A stretch of 64,000 nucleotides of DNA from CAYRES01 sp964423425 (GCA_964423425.1 CAYRES010000005.1:62001-126000); one strand, 5' to 3'. Positions 8,707 through 17,690 are shown, counted from the first letter of the stretch. The notes: a model not told the origin generated them from the letters alone. A program made the numbers and translations.

Positions 8707-9915
8707 CTACGCTCCGAACTTCTCCACACGCCCCGCATTGGCCAGCGCCAGCGGCATGAGGTCCACCGCCCTCATGCGCGGCCCGAGGGCACCGGTCACG
8801 CACGCGCTCTCGGAGAACCTCACCACGGCGTCAGGACGGCACACGGTCGAGTGAACCATGACCGGCACGGGGTGCCAGCTGTGAAGCTTCATGGCAGCGG
8901 GTGTGGAGTGATCCCCGGTCACGATGACCACATCGGGCTTGTTGGCCAAGAGCCGCGGGAGCAGCCTGTCGACCTCCTCGATGAGGGCCACCTTCCCGGC
9001 GAAGTCGCCGTCTTCCCCGGCGCTGTCGATCTTCTTCACGTGCACGTAGAAGAAGTCGTAGTCGCCCCAGACCCGCTCCACAGTGGCAAGCTCTTCCTCC
9101 AAGGTGTCTCCCGCCTCGAGCACCTCCATGCCCACCAAGTCGGCCACACCCTTGTACATGGGATACACGGCGATCGCGGCCGCTCCCAAACCGAATACCT
9201 CCAGGAACGGGGGCCACGACGGCTTGGACGAGAATCCCCGCAGCAGCACCATGTTGGCGGGGTGCTCAGCGGCCAAGGCCTCTTTGGCCCGGCCCACGAA
9301 CTGATCCACGAGTGCAGCGGTCGACTCCGCCTCCGGGACAAGCGCCCTCACCGGAAGAGGTGGCACACCCAAGGCCTGAGGGTCGGTGTCGGTGAGCTCT
9401 TCCCGCAATCCCTCACCCCGCAACACCAGGAGGAAGCGATAGTCCTTTTCCGGCAGCACGAACACTTCGGCGGAGTCGAGATTGATACGGGAACGAAGGA
9501 GCTCACAGAGCTCAGCGTTCTTCGCGGTGGGGATTCTTCCGGCGCGGCGATCGGTCACCAGCCCGGCCTCGTCGACACTGCAGAAGTTGCCGCGGGCAGC
9601 GATGTCATGAGATGTGAGCTCGAACCCGAGTCCGGCCGCCGACAAGGCTCCCCGGCCCACTTCGTAGCGCACGGGATCGTAGCCGAACAGGGCCAAGTGC
9701 CCGGGCCCGCTTCCCGGAGCGATACCGGGGCCAATGGGCTCCTGAAGCCCACAGAGGCTCCTCGCCGCCAGCGCATCAAGGTTGGGAGTCGCCGCCGTCT
9801 CGAGTTCGGTAAGCCCGCCTTCTTCCTCGGGAATCCCGCCCAGACCGTCCATCACCAACAGGACGATCTTCGAGCCGTTCTTCTTGATGAGAGGTGCCAG
9901 GAAATCGAAATCCAC
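8707..9915 (-). CDS. apgM: 2,3-bisphosphoglycerate-independent phosphoglycerate mutase, archaeal type
   Basis: A 402-residue alkaline-phosphatase-superfamily protein of the ApgM family, interconverting 3- and 2-phosphoglycerate in glycolysis and gluconeogenesis. Visible motifs are KIVLLVMDGLGGIP with the metal-binding Asp, ATPNLDALA, the family hallmark APGSGPGHLALFGYDP, GRGALSAAG, YVHVKKIDSAGEDGD, and VIVTGDHSTPAAMKLHSWHP with metal-binding Asp and His. Length is normal (about 400). An AAGGAGG lies about 11 bases before the ATG. This type is common in archaea and in deep anaerobic bacteria, which fits the inferred host. Confidence 0.93.
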   Translation of the reverse strand: MDFDFLAPLIKKNGSKIVLLVMDGLGGIPEEEGGLTELETAATPNLDALAARSLCGLQEPIGPGIAPGSGPGHLALFGYDPVRYEVGRGALSAAGLGFELTSHDIAARGNFCSVDEAGLVTDRRAGRIPTAKNAELCELLRSRINLDSAEVFVLPEKDYRFLLVLRGEGLREELTDTDPQALGVPPLPVRALVPEAESTAALVDQFVGRAKEALAAEHPANMVLLRGFSSKPSWPPFLEVFGLGAAAIAVYPMYKGVADLVGMEVLEAGDTLEEELATVERVWGDYDFFYVHVKKIDSAGEDGDFAGKVALIEEVDRLLPRLLANKPDVVIVTGDHSTPAAMKLHSWHPVPVMVHSTVCRPDAVVRFSESACVTGALGPRMRAVDLMPLALANAGRVEKFGA

Positions 9916-10005
9916 GTCCGCCCTCCTTGCCGAGTGCTGAATTCCCCCCTATCGCAGGCGGGAAAGCCGTCCCTCGGCTGACAGTATTACCCCTCCCGAC
10001 CGCCG

Positions 10006-10839
10006 TCAAGCTGAAGACCGGGGAACGATGGGCAGCGTCATGCCGTCGGCTGCCGCCACCACCTCCACGCCGGTCTCGGCACTCAATCCCTCTGCGACCT
10101 TCCACGGCTTGGCCTGGATCATCGTCATGCCGAAGTGGGTGAGCACGGCTTTGCCCGGTCTCACCGCACGGATCAACCGGGCCGCGTCGCCTGCGGAGAG
10201 ATGGCGCACCCGCGAATCGGTGTGGGGAACGTATCGCACCACATTCACCACCAGCACGTCTGACCCGGCGTACGACGCAGCAAGGCCCTCGAAATAGCGC
10301 CCGTCCACCACAAAGGAGACGGATGTGCCCCGGCTCACCCCGGAAGACCCCACCGGCAAGGTCACCCCATAGGTCTCGGCCGAGTGATCGTGACGCACCG
10401 AGGTGGTGAACCTGAGACCATTCACCTCGTAGTCCTGCTGCTCCTCCAGCACCACGATCTCCCTGAGAAACCTCCGCAGATAGCGCAGGACCACGGCATG
10501 CTCGCCCTCGAGGCATTCCCGGGGAGCACAGAGGAAGCCTCGCCGCCGGATGCCACCGTGAGTCATGGCGTCGACGAGGATGTTGACGTCGTTGGAGTGA
10601 TCGATGTGCGCGTGGGTGAGAATGATGCCGTCGAGAGCGGTGACGTCGAGCACGGGACGGGAACGCGCCGCCCTCACGAGGGCACCGGGACCGGGGTCAA
10701 GCATGACGCTGCGCCCATCCACCGAGACGAAGGTCCCTCCCGACCCCCGTATCTGCCTGGCCACCACATAGCGTGCGCCACCCGTGCCCAAGAACTTGAG
10801 GTAGTTGTCGCCCGCCGCCGTTTCCATGAGGGAGTCCAT
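10006..10839 (-). CDS. MBL-fold metallo-hydrolase (RNase Z/PhnP-like)
   Basis: A 277-residue metallo-beta-lactamase fold. LKFLGTGGARYVVARQ opens the domain, ILTHAHIDHSNDV carries the HxHxDH zinc motif, SVRHDHSAETYG supplies a further His, and TSVSFVVDGRYFEG and VLTHFGMTMI follow the order of RNase Z/PhnP-like enzymes. The start at 10839 is a judgement; the longer frame from 10977 adds only an Arg-rich, Leu-rich stretch unlike this family. Likely cytosolic; the substrate (RNA, cyclic nucleotide or phosphodiester) is unknown. It lies 90 bases upstream of apgM on the same strand. Confidence 0.8.
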   Translation of the reverse strand: MDSLMETAAGDNYLKFLGTGGARYVVARQIRGSGGTFVSVDGRSVMLDPGPGALVRAARSRPVLDVTALDGIILTHAHIDHSNDVNILVDAMTHGGIRRRGFLCAPRECLEGEHAVVLRYLRRFLREIVVLEEQQDYEVNGLRFTTSVRHDHSAETYGVTLPVGSSGVSRGTSVSFVVDGRYFEGLAASYAGSDVLVVNVVRYVPHTDSRVRHLSAGDAARLIRAVRPGKAVLTHFGMTMIQAKPWKVAEGLSAETGVEVVAAADGMTLPIVPRSSA

Positions 10840-11153
10840 GAGGTCTCTGAGAGTACCACGGGGGGAGACGCCGGCGGCAAACAGGAGGAGGAGTGGGAGG
10901 AGAAGGAGAACCCCGTCACCCCGTCTGCCGAGGGAGCCGCGCCTTCGGCGCCTTCGGGGACCTGCCGGCCGAACCACCCGGCGCGGGCAACATGCCGGTG
11001 CTCGCTCCCCGACTTCCCGTTGAAGCGACGGCGCACGCTACCCCCACAGCCCACACTCCGCGCTCATGCCGCCGGCGGAGGTCCGAAGCGGGTAGAATGT
11101 CCAAGGGCAACTTACCGAGAGTTCCCCTTTTTGGCTCAAGAAGGAAGGTGCTC

Positions 11154-11384
11154 ATGATAGAAGTGGAACTCATCGCCGGTCTCGAAGACGTACTCAACCC
11201 GCGGGAACGCCGCCCTACTCCAGAGTATCGTCCGGGTATGACGGTCCGCGACGTACTCGAGGAACTCGCAATCGACCGCAAGTCGATCGTGGTGGCACTG
11301 GTGAACGGACGAGTCGCAACGCTCGATTCCGAACTCGCCGACGGCGACAGGGTGAGGCTCATCCCACCGCTCGGCGGTGGCTGA
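11154..11384 (+). CDS. ThiS/MoaD-family ubiquitin-like sulfur carrier (copy 1)
   Basis: A 76-residue beta-grasp protein starting MIEVELIAGLEDVL, with MTVRDVLEELAI, VVALVNGRV and DGDRVRLIPPLGGG at the extreme C-terminus. The terminal Gly-Gly and the VNG and GD.V...PP.GGG pattern define MoaD/ThiS carriers, which are adenylated by a ThiF/MoeB enzyme and converted to a thiocarboxylate for thiamine, molybdopterin or tungstopterin. AAGGAAGG precedes the ATG. No ThiF, MoeB or MoaE gene is in the window. The next gene is a paralogue 62 bases downstream. Confidence 0.88.
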   Translation: MIEVELIAGLEDVLNPRERRPTPEYRPGMTVRDVLEELAIDRKSIVVALVNGRVATLDSELADGDRVRLIPPLGGG

Positions 11385-11446
11385 TGCTGAGTCCGCGTGC
11401 CGGCGGCATCGCTTGGTGATTCAGTCAAGAGGACGAGGAACACGGC

Positions 11447-11677
11447 GTGATCGAAGTGAACCTCTACGCAGGCCTCGAGCTCAGGTCGAAGTCGAGAGCG
11501 AGGACCAATCCGGTGGCCGACAGGCCCGGCCTCACGCTCGAAGAGGCGATCGACTCGCTGGGCATCCCCCAGGGCGCCGTTGCCATCGCCTTGGTCAACG
11601 GCCACCAAGCCCGCTTGGACACGGAACTCCATGACGGCGACCGGGTGGCCCTGTTCCCTCCCGTCGGCGGAGGCTGA
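11447..11677 (+). CDS. ThiS/MoaD-family ubiquitin-like sulfur carrier (copy 2)
   Basis: A second 76-residue carrier with a GTG start and GAGGAAC upstream. It has the same layout as copy 1: MIEVNLYAGLELR, LTLEEAIDSLGI, VAIALVNGHQA and DGDRVALFPPVGGG. The two copies align end to end without gaps but differ at many positions, so the duplication is not recent. They are probably co-transcribed. They could serve different acceptors (for example thiamine versus molybdopterin/tungstopterin), but sequence alone does not decide. Confidence 0.87.
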   Translation: MIEVNLYAGLELRSKSRARTNPVADRPGLTLEEAIDSLGIPQGAVAIALVNGHQARLDTELHDGDRVALFPPVGGG

Positions 11678-12033
11678 TGGCTCCCCACAAGGCCATTCCG
11701 GGGGGGGGTCGCTTCCGCCCGCCACCAGACTGACACTGCAGAAGGAGACCGCGGGGTGGTCCACACAACGTCTCTTGTGCCCGCACAACATCTCTCATCG
11801 ACTCTCTCGGGCAGCGTGAACGCCTCTTACCTATCATGCGGATGGATGTACAGACGTTGTATCGATCGCGGAACTCAAATCTGACAAGACCTGCAGATTC
11901 GACAGAAGCAGAGTCGACACCACGCGAAATGGCGCTCGGATAAGCGCAAGGAGAGATCGACCCGAGTCGCACATCCGACTGCGCCGTTCCCGCACGAGCA
12001 GCGGCACCCGTATCCAGCTTCCACTTCATCTAC
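11678..12033. other. 356-bp gene-free interval
   Basis: It contains a run of nine G (11700-11708), a stretch of lower GC around 11815-11930, and one copy of the 28-bp repeat (11945-11972). The frame of the following broken SLH gene is open from a TAA at 11941, but no start with a ribosome-binding site was found. Nothing else was recognised. Confidence 0.5.
11945..11972 (+). repeat. 28-bp dispersed repeat, copy A
   Basis: Identical to positions 15492-15519 over 28 bases in the same orientation (core GGAGAGATCGACCCGAGTCG). This copy lies just upstream of the broken SLH gene. Confidence 0.85.
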
Positions 12034-12998
12034 ATGGGCGACGTCTGGCGATACGACGGCACCACCAACGATGCCGGCTTCTTCAATGGGGGCACGGGCG
12101 CTGCCGTGCGGGATCCCGCTTGGTCACTCGACGACCGGGGGCAGGCGTGGGTGGGCGAAAGCTTTTAGGCCGGGTTCTTCTACTCCGACGCCATCTTCAC
12201 GGAGACCACCTCGGCCGGGGGGGTGATGAACTACCACTCCTTCCCGAACGCCATCTCCATCTCGTTGGCCCCTGACGCGACCAAGGCCTTGGTGGAGTAC
12301 CCGCAGGGCAACGGCACCACGGAGCTGTATGACATCGGCCCGGCCGTTCCCTCCTCACAGTACTTCGCCAACGTGGTGAACGGCTCTTTGACGATGTCGA
12401 CCCCGCCGACTGGCAGGCCCCCTACGCTCCCTACTACCACGCCATCGTCGCCCTTCGTTCGAACGGCCTCATAAGCGGCTATGGCAATAACCTGTTCGGC
12501 CCCATGGACCCGGTCAAACGGGCTCAGTTCGCCAAGATGATCGTGAACGCGCTGTATCTTCAGGTGTGGGAGGGCATGCCCCTCCCCGATGTCTGGGACC
12601 TGGGCCCGAACAACCCGAACGATCTCTATCCCCATGAATACGTCGCGGCCGCGTACCACAACGACATCACCAAGGGCACCGGCCCCCACTCCTTCAGCCC
12701 CTGGGCCAACATCACCCGCGCGCAGGTCATGACCATGATCGTGGGGGCGGCGCAGAAGTTCGCTCGCTACGCCATCCAGCCCGTGCCGGCAGGGTTCAAA
12801 GGTTTCCTGCCCGGCTGGTTCACGGCCGATCACACCCACGGGACCAACGGCCGGCTCGCCGAATGGAACAACCTACTCATGGGAATCGACTTGCAGGGGT
12901 GGGATCCATGGCAGCCGGCCACCCGCGGAGAGGTCGCACAGATGCTCTACAACCTGATGAAGGAGCGGGGCCCCGAGGTGTGCCTGACCCTCTTCTAG
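12034..12998 (+). pseudogene. S-layer homology (SLH) domain protein, broken by a stop and a frameshift
   Basis: The remains of a secreted wall-anchored protein. The first part reads MGDVWRYDGTTNDAGFFNGG and is stopped by a TAG at 12166-12168. The same frame resumes (AGFFYSDAIF...) and runs to about 12390, where the reading frame shifts by -1 (or +2). The second frame then gives three SLH modules to the stop at 12998: FDDVDPADWQAPYAPYY with LISGYG, then LPDVWDLGPNN with DITKGTGPHSFSPW and ITRAQVMTMIV, then MGIDLQGWDPWQPATRGEVAQML. No signal peptide is seen, so the 5' end is also missing or misread. It is either a decayed gene or an assembly with errors; G runs sit nearby (seven G around 12219). 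Confidence 0.72.
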
Positions 12999-13190
12999 CC
13001 CCGCTTACATCACGTACCGTACGCCGGCCGCAGGGTGCCTCTGAACGCCAGGCCGGGGACTGGACCACAGCCTCGTCCCCCGGCTCAAGTCCTGCGTGTC
13101 CGCGCCGGCCCGCACAACCCGTGAGCGTGTCGTACCAGGCCTTCCGTTCCGACTATGAGGGCCAGCTCTCGCCACGTGCCGCCCTCACCT

Positions 13191-14582
13191 TCAAGAAGTT
13201 ATTCCTTCCTCAGCTCCCTGTTCTTTGTCAGTGCCGTCAGTGCCCGTCTCTCCCGCCTCTTCCGCGCCATGGTTCTCGAGAGAAGGCGACGGCACCGGAC
13301 CCGGCTCTGGACCCGGCGTTGCGGGAGTGGGCGTGCTGGGAGGTTGGGGAGGTTGAGGAGGTGACGAAATCGCGGACGGGGGTGGCGCCGGTGCAGGTGG
13401 TGCCGCTGAGGATGCCGCCGGTGAGAGTGACATCGGCTCAGCCACCGGGGATGCCTCTCCAGACATGGGTGCCGGCCCGGAGTGTTGCGCGTCGACGGGC
13501 TGTGGTGCAGATGCCGGCGCGGAAGAGGGAGCGTAGGGTTGTCCCGGCATCGGGGTCGCCGGGGTCGCTGAAGGGTATTGGGGCGGCTGCGGGGCTCCCG
13601 GGTAGTAGGTTTGCCCGGGTGGCGGTGCCGATGCGTCGACGCGACCCCTGTCTCTCAGCCACACGACGATCGCCACGTAGGTCGCGCCAAACCCGGCCAG
13701 CCACACGATGCCGGTGACGATCCAACCCGCCCAGGGCACAATCCGGAGCACGGAAAGCACGAGGACGCCCACCACGGTGGTCAGCATGAGGTTGTGCCTT
13801 CGCGAGGACCCGGCCATCAGCTTGTCACCGAGCCAAGCTCCGATTGCGATGAAGGCGAAGAGGGACAACAAGGGCAGCACCACGGCCAGCCAGGGGATCA
13901 CCACCAGAATCCCCACTATGGTGACAATGAAGACCACCGTGATGACGGGCACGAAGAAGACCACACCGAGGAAGCCCCAGCCGAGAGACGGGAAGAAGCT
14001 GCGGTCAAGCCTCCGTCTCACTCCCAACAACTGGCGGGGCATGACTCCCGCCACGAACAGCGCAATGGCGAGGAAGAACACGGTCCACGCAGCCCAGCCG
14101 ATGGCTCCACCCACGCTGTAGGGTGACACGAAGGGCTGCACGAGCCCCACTGAAGCCACATCCCCAATCGAATTCAGGTTAACCCCGATCATCGGACCCT
14201 CCACATGTGAGCCGGCCTCCTGATGAACCTGCCCTCCCACCGCAACCACAGTGGTATCGCCTTCGGCTCCCTGACTCTGCCGTCCCACGTGGGCACCGCG
14301 ACGAATGTAGGCATCTCCTGCAACGACGACGACGAGCTCGGTCACCACACCATCGATGATGGCGTCGCCGCCTACGGCCACCACAGCTTGAACAGCGTCA
14401 TCCGGACCGACATATACATCGCTGCCGACCCGCACAACAACCTCATCGGTGAGCACCTGAACCGGGGAACCCGTGTCCTGCGCGACTCCCGAGACGGGCC
14501 ACACCGCCGAGATGGCGAGGAGCACCGCCAAGAGAACGGCAACCCCCCAGGCGCAACGCGAGGCCCGAATGCCTCGTGCCAT
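13191..14582 (-). CDS. bactofilin-like (polymer-forming) membrane protein with Pro-rich tail
   Basis: About 463 residues, with an ATG at 14582 seven bases after AGGAGG (a second ATG lies one codon upstream). A signal peptide (about residues 5-33) is followed by a repetitive beta-helix-like segment, with VVRVGSDVYV, AVVAVGGDAIIDG, VVVVAGDAYIRRGA and TTVVAVGGQVHQEAG, as in bactofilin or polymer-forming cytoskeletal domains. Four or five membrane segments follow (about 155-310). The last 150 residues are a Pro/Ala/Ser-rich tail. This layout is seen in actinobacterial envelope proteins of unknown role; surface scaffolding is a reasonable inference. Confidence 0.7.
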   Translation of the reverse strand: MARGIRASRCAWGVAVLLAVLLAISAVWPVSGVAQDTGSPVQVLTDEVVVRVGSDVYVGPDDAVQAVVAVGGDAIIDGVVTELVVVVAGDAYIRRGAHVGRQSQGAEGDTTVVAVGGQVHQEAGSHVEGPMIGVNLNSIGDVASVGLVQPFVSPYSVGGAIGWAAWTVFFLAIALFVAGVMPRQLLGVRRRLDRSFFPSLGWGFLGVVFFVPVITVVFIVTIVGILVVIPWLAVVLPLLSLFAFIAIGAWLGDKLMAGSSRRHNLMLTTVVGVLVLSVLRIVPWAGWIVTGIVWLAGFGATYVAIVVWLRDRGRVDASAPPPGQTYYPGAPQPPQYPSATPATPMPGQPYAPSSAPASAPQPVDAQHSGPAPMSGEASPVAEPMSLSPAASSAAPPAPAPPPSAISSPPQPPQPPSTPTPATPGPEPGPVPSPSLENHGAEEAGETGTDGTDKEQGAEEGITS

Positions 14583-14822
14583 CATGATCCCTCCTCATCA
14601 AGATGCCCAAACGGAAGACCACGGCGGGGGGGGGGGGCCCCCGCCCCCGGCGCCCCCCCCCCCCCCCCCCACCCAAAGAATAACACACCGGGGGGGGGGG
14701 GGCGCCGGGGCCCGGGGCGCCGCCCCCCGCACGCTCCTCCATAAGGATACCCTGAAGTGGACCTGGTTGTGACTCCGTCTCCCTCCGTTCTGAGAAGCCC
14801 AAGCTTCTCTTCCGGCCCTTTG
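14583..14822. other. gene-free interval with G/C homopolymers (14621-14730)
   Basis: Runs of 12-13 G, about 18 C and 14 G alternate and are nearly self-complementary; the short middle segment, ACCCAAAGAATAACACACC, is normal. No gene is credible. It lies between two leftward genes where a terminator would be expected. Confidence 0.7.
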
Positions 14823-15413
14823 CTACCAGACGAAACCGGCTGCAGCAGCACGAGCTCGGTAGTCCGCTTCGAAGCCCTGAAGCCGGGACACGTAGGCCTC
14901 GTACCCGGGAACGTTGCGGCCATAGTACACGGCGGCGAAGCCGCGCCAGTCGTATGGAGGTCCGGAGAGTACCTTCAGGTAGTGGCCGTCCCGGCCCACC
15001 TTGAGGTACCGCCCGAAAGCCATCATTCCCACGTCGGCAGACGGGAACCGGTACCAGTCCTTACCGGCGACCCACACCCGGCCATGTGACAACTCACCCC
15101 AACGGGTGTCCGCCCCGTGGTAGCGCATGCAACCGAAGTTGTTCTCCCACACGAGTTGCCCGCCCAGTCTCGGGTGCCCGAGCGAGGTCTCGGCAGCAAG
15201 GATCACCAGCTGGGGAAGCACGTCGATGCCGTACCAGCGCCACCCGTTGACAACCATGGCTCCACTGATAGGGCTTTGCCTGGGCTTGAAGAACTCCCGG
15301 TCCAGGAATTCCGCCGTGCTCATCCCCGAGGCCGAAGCCGGAACGGCCGTGAGCGGCACCACAAGGACGGCCAAGACAATCGTTACCACCACTGCCATGC
15401 ACGTACGCTTCAC
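14823..15413 (-). CDS. secreted glucosaminidase-like murein hydrolase
   Basis: About 196 residues from a GTG at 15413 with GGAGG seven bases upstream. A Sec signal peptide starts VKRTCMAVVVTIVLAVL and ends near ASASG. The mature part, MSTAEFLDREFFKPRQSPISG, then VILAAETSLGHPRLGG, ENNFGCMRYHG and VGMMAFGRYL, has the pattern of the glucosaminidase/lysozyme-like fold, with Glu of AETSLG as the likely catalytic acid. It has no wall-binding domain, so it would act as a released or loosely bound hydrolase. The long 5' region contains the 28-bp repeat. An open frame reads farther upstream but has no ribosome-binding site. Confidence 0.7.
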   Translation of the reverse strand: MKRTCMAVVVTIVLAVLVVPLTAVPASASGMSTAEFLDREFFKPRQSPISGAMVVNGWRWYGIDVLPQLVILAAETSLGHPRLGGQLVWENNFGCMRYHGADTRWGELSHGRVWVAGKDWYRFPSADVGMMAFGRYLKVGRDGHYLKVLSGPPYDWRGFAAVYYGRNVPGYEAYVSRLQGFEADYRARAAAAGFVW

Positions 15414-15961
15414 ACATACACCTCCACAATATGGCCCAATGGGTTTCGGAGGCAGAGCAGGCTGCGGCAGGGCAGGGCTCTTGGCCTGCTTCGCAAGGAG
15501 AGATCGACCCGAGTCGCACGCCATTCGGCGATGACACACGCAGGTAGGCCCTCTGGGAAAGGATGAGCCGGAATCGACCGGCCTGAGGTTGGATGGCGCC
15601 TCTTGTGTGACGCTTCGGAGGCGACAACCGCCGAAGGCCTACAGCGCGGAGGGGTCAGAAGGGAGGCGGGTACTTGCCTTCCACTGATTCAGTTGTGACG
15701 GTCTCGCGAATTGCCTTGGGCTACACGCCCCTAGGGGCCGAGCCCTCTGCCTCTTTCTTGACGTGGATACACGAACGCGGCCCATGGTAGCACACCCGCA
15801 CCACTAATGCATGGCCAAACCCACTAATCCCGCCGAGCACCGGCCTCACTTACGGGTCTGCAGACAACAACCATGCAGAACGACACCTTTTTCGTCTGCC
15901 GGAAGAATCACAACCACCGGATATCGACAACCCGCCCGCCACAAGCCAAGCGCCCCCGCCG
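15414..15961. other. 548-bp gene-free interval upstream of the glucosaminidase-like gene
   Basis: It holds copy B of the 28-bp repeat (15492-15519) and several short inverted repeats, for example around 15605-15640. I looked for c-di-AMP and c-di-GMP riboswitch cores, which often precede wall hydrolases, and did not find them. No gene was recognised. Confidence 0.5.
15492..15519 (+). repeat. 28-bp dispersed repeat, copy B
   Basis: An exact match to 11945-11972. Relative to the downstream gene it is antisense here, whereas copy A is sense to its gene, so it is unlikely to be an mRNA leader element. Confidence 0.85.
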
Positions 15962-16645
15962 CTACCAGCCGAGAGCTCCGCGCAGGTTCAGCATCATCTG
16001 TGCCACCTGTTCGCGAAGCACCGGTGCACCCATGTCGGCGGCGGCCAGGTCGATACCCGTCTGGTCGAGCAACCCATTGGCGAGGGCCACGTAGAGGGCG
16101 TCCTTGACCACCCGGGTAGCCCTCACCGCCTCCACACCGGGGTCGCTGCCGCTCGGGCTCGATAGTTCTTCCCCTCCGGCACGCACCGCGATCACCACCA
16201 GCTGCCCGAGTGTCACCTCCTCGTCAGGGAGGAACCGGGGAGGCGAGTCGGTGGTTCCGGTCATGATGCCCTTCGCATTGACGACGCCTACGTAGTCGGC
16301 GCGATCGGCTCCCGGCTCCCTCTCCACGTCGGCGAACTCGGCTTGGCCCGCCTCGGTGAGTGACCACTTCATCGTCTTGACGATGACCTCGGCCATCTCG
16401 CCCCGGGTCACGGCCTCTTCGGGGCCGAAGGCTGACTCTGTCATCCCGCTCATGATGCCCAGCAGGACCACCTTCTCAACGGTCTCGTGGTAGGGGTGCT
16501 CCGGAGGCACATCGGTGAAGACGGGAACCTCGGGCTCGGGTGCCACTATGCCGAGGAGCCCTCGAATCACCAAGGCGTACACGAGAACCACACCCCCCGC
16601 GAAACCGAGCACCACCAGCACCCGCCAGAACCAGCGCATCACCAC
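15962..16645 (-). CDS. membrane-anchored SLH-domain protein
   Basis: About 227 residues from a GTG at 16645 (AGGGGA six bases upstream); ATG at 16639 is an alternative. An N-terminal membrane anchor or uncleaved signal, WFWRVLVVLGFAGGVVLVYA, precedes three SLH modules: FTDVPPEHPYHETVEKVVLL with GIMSGM and AVTRGEMAEVIV; FADVEREPG with GIMTGT and VTLGQLVVIAV; and a divergent third ending VLREQVAQMML. SLH modules bind pyruvylated secondary wall polymer. It lies downstream of the methyltransferase gene on the same strand, 184 bases away. Confidence 0.82.
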   Translation of the reverse strand: MVMRWFWRVLVVLGFAGGVVLVYALVIRGLLGIVAPEPEVPVFTDVPPEHPYHETVEKVVLLGIMSGMTESAFGPEEAVTRGEMAEVIVKTMKWSLTEAGQAEFADVEREPGADRADYVGVVNAKGIMTGTTDSPPRFLPDEEVTLGQLVVIAVRAGGEELSSPSGSDPGVEAVRATRVVKDALYVALANGLLDQTGIDLAAADMGAPVLREQVAQMMLNLRGALGW

Positions 16646-16829
16646 ACCCCATCCCCTTTCCGTCCGTACCAACGCCGCCCTACCACGGCTGCGTCTCCCG
16701 CAGCGGGCGGCCGGCTACCTCGAGAGTACGCCTTTCCCCCGGCTATCCCCGCCTCACAGGCGCACCAATCCTCTCCATGCCTGCCTCCCCATGGCTTATA
16801 GCATAACTCCGCCCCACACGACCTCGCTC

Positions 16830-17627
16830 TTACCGGGGGGCCGGTGTGCACTTACGCAACTTCCACAACTGCTCGCCGGGCCAGCGGCGGAACCACTCCC
16901 GGTCCTTTGAATCGATGTAGGTGCTCTTCGCGTCTTCGGGGGCACGTATCTCGATGAGATCCTCAACGATGAAACCAGAACGGCGAAAGAGCCGTATCCA
17001 ATCACCGTACGGAAGCATGAAGTTCACATACTCCCCGTCGGAAGCCTCGTGCATGCCGAAGTAGTCGCGCACCAACACCGGGCCGGGCATCTCCTCCTCG
17101 TCGCCGGTACAGAGCCAGCATATGGGGGTGTCACCGTTGAAGACGAACACTCCCCCCGGTCGGAGCACCCGCGCGGCCTCAGGAACTGTCAGGTGCGGGT
17201 CGGCGAAGCTCATGCCGCCCCAGTCACAGAAGACGAGGTCGAAGCTCTCGTCCTCGAACGGCAGCCTCTCGGCACTCACGTGGACGAGCGGGAAGGAGAA
17301 GCCGGCTGCCTTGACCGCCTTGCGGGCATGCTCGAGTTGGCGCTCGGAAAGATCGAGTCCCACTGGGCGGGCACCGAGACGGGCCAGGGCGATCGACCAC
17401 TGGGCGGCTCCACATCCCAACTCCAAGACATCCCGGCCGTGAACATCGCCAAGAACCTGGAGCTCAGCCTCCGGGATCTGCCACACCCCCCAGGCCAACC
17501 CCCCATGCACGTCGAGAAAGGGACCGTTCCTCCCCTGATACCCATCACTGTCCCTGTTCCAGGAGGCGCGATTGAGCTCCGCGTACGACGGCAGGCCGAG
17601 AGACTCCTGATTTCTCTTACGAGCCAT
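16830..17627 (-). CDS. class I SAM-dependent methyltransferase
   Basis: A 265-residue methyltransferase starting MARKRNQESLGLPSY, with GAGGTGAAT directly upstream of the ATG. Rossmann motifs are clear: DVLELGCGAAQWSIALARLG (SAM loop), PVGLDLSERQLEHA (acidic Asp), AERLPFEDESFDLVFCDWGG and AARVLRPGGVFVF. This is the UbiE/Methyltransf_11 type acting on small molecules. The substrate is unknown. It is divergent from the P-type ATPase with a 72-bp shared promoter region. Confidence 0.85.
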   Translation of the reverse strand: MARKRNQESLGLPSYAELNRASWNRDSDGYQGRNGPFLDVHGGLAWGVWQIPEAELQVLGDVHGRDVLELGCGAAQWSIALARLGARPVGLDLSERQLEHARKAVKAAGFSFPLVHVSAERLPFEDESFDLVFCDWGGMSFADPHLTVPEAARVLRPGGVFVFNGDTPICWLCTGDEEEMPGPVLVRDYFGMHEASDGEYVNFMLPYGDWIRLFRRSGFIVEDLIEIRAPEDAKSTYIDSKDREWFRRWPGEQLWKLRKCTPAPR

Positions 17628-17661
17628 ATTCACCTCACCAAGGAGACAGGCGCAATGTTTC

Positions 17662-17690
17662 CGGACACACGCCCCGGTTTCAGGGATAAT
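17662..17690 (+). promoter_or_regulatory. candidate sigma-70-type promoter for the P-type ATPase
   Basis: CGGACA at 17662-17667, a 17-base spacer, and GATAAT at 17685-17690 (five of six to consensus). The ATG at 17700 is nine bases after the -10 box, so transcription would start about at the start codon. This supports a leaderless or nearly leaderless mRNA. Confidence 0.5.

Noticed and set aside
13578..14126. rightward His/Asp/Glu-rich open frame opposite the bactofilin-like gene
   Set aside because: It is a codon-bias shadow of the real leftward gene, which has a signal peptide, membrane segments and a ribosome-binding site.
15414..15700. c-di-AMP (ydaO) riboswitch before the glucosaminidase-like gene
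   Set aside because: Wall hydrolases often have one, but the conserved GGGGGAACC and CCGUCAGCUAACC blocks are absent on the relevant strand.
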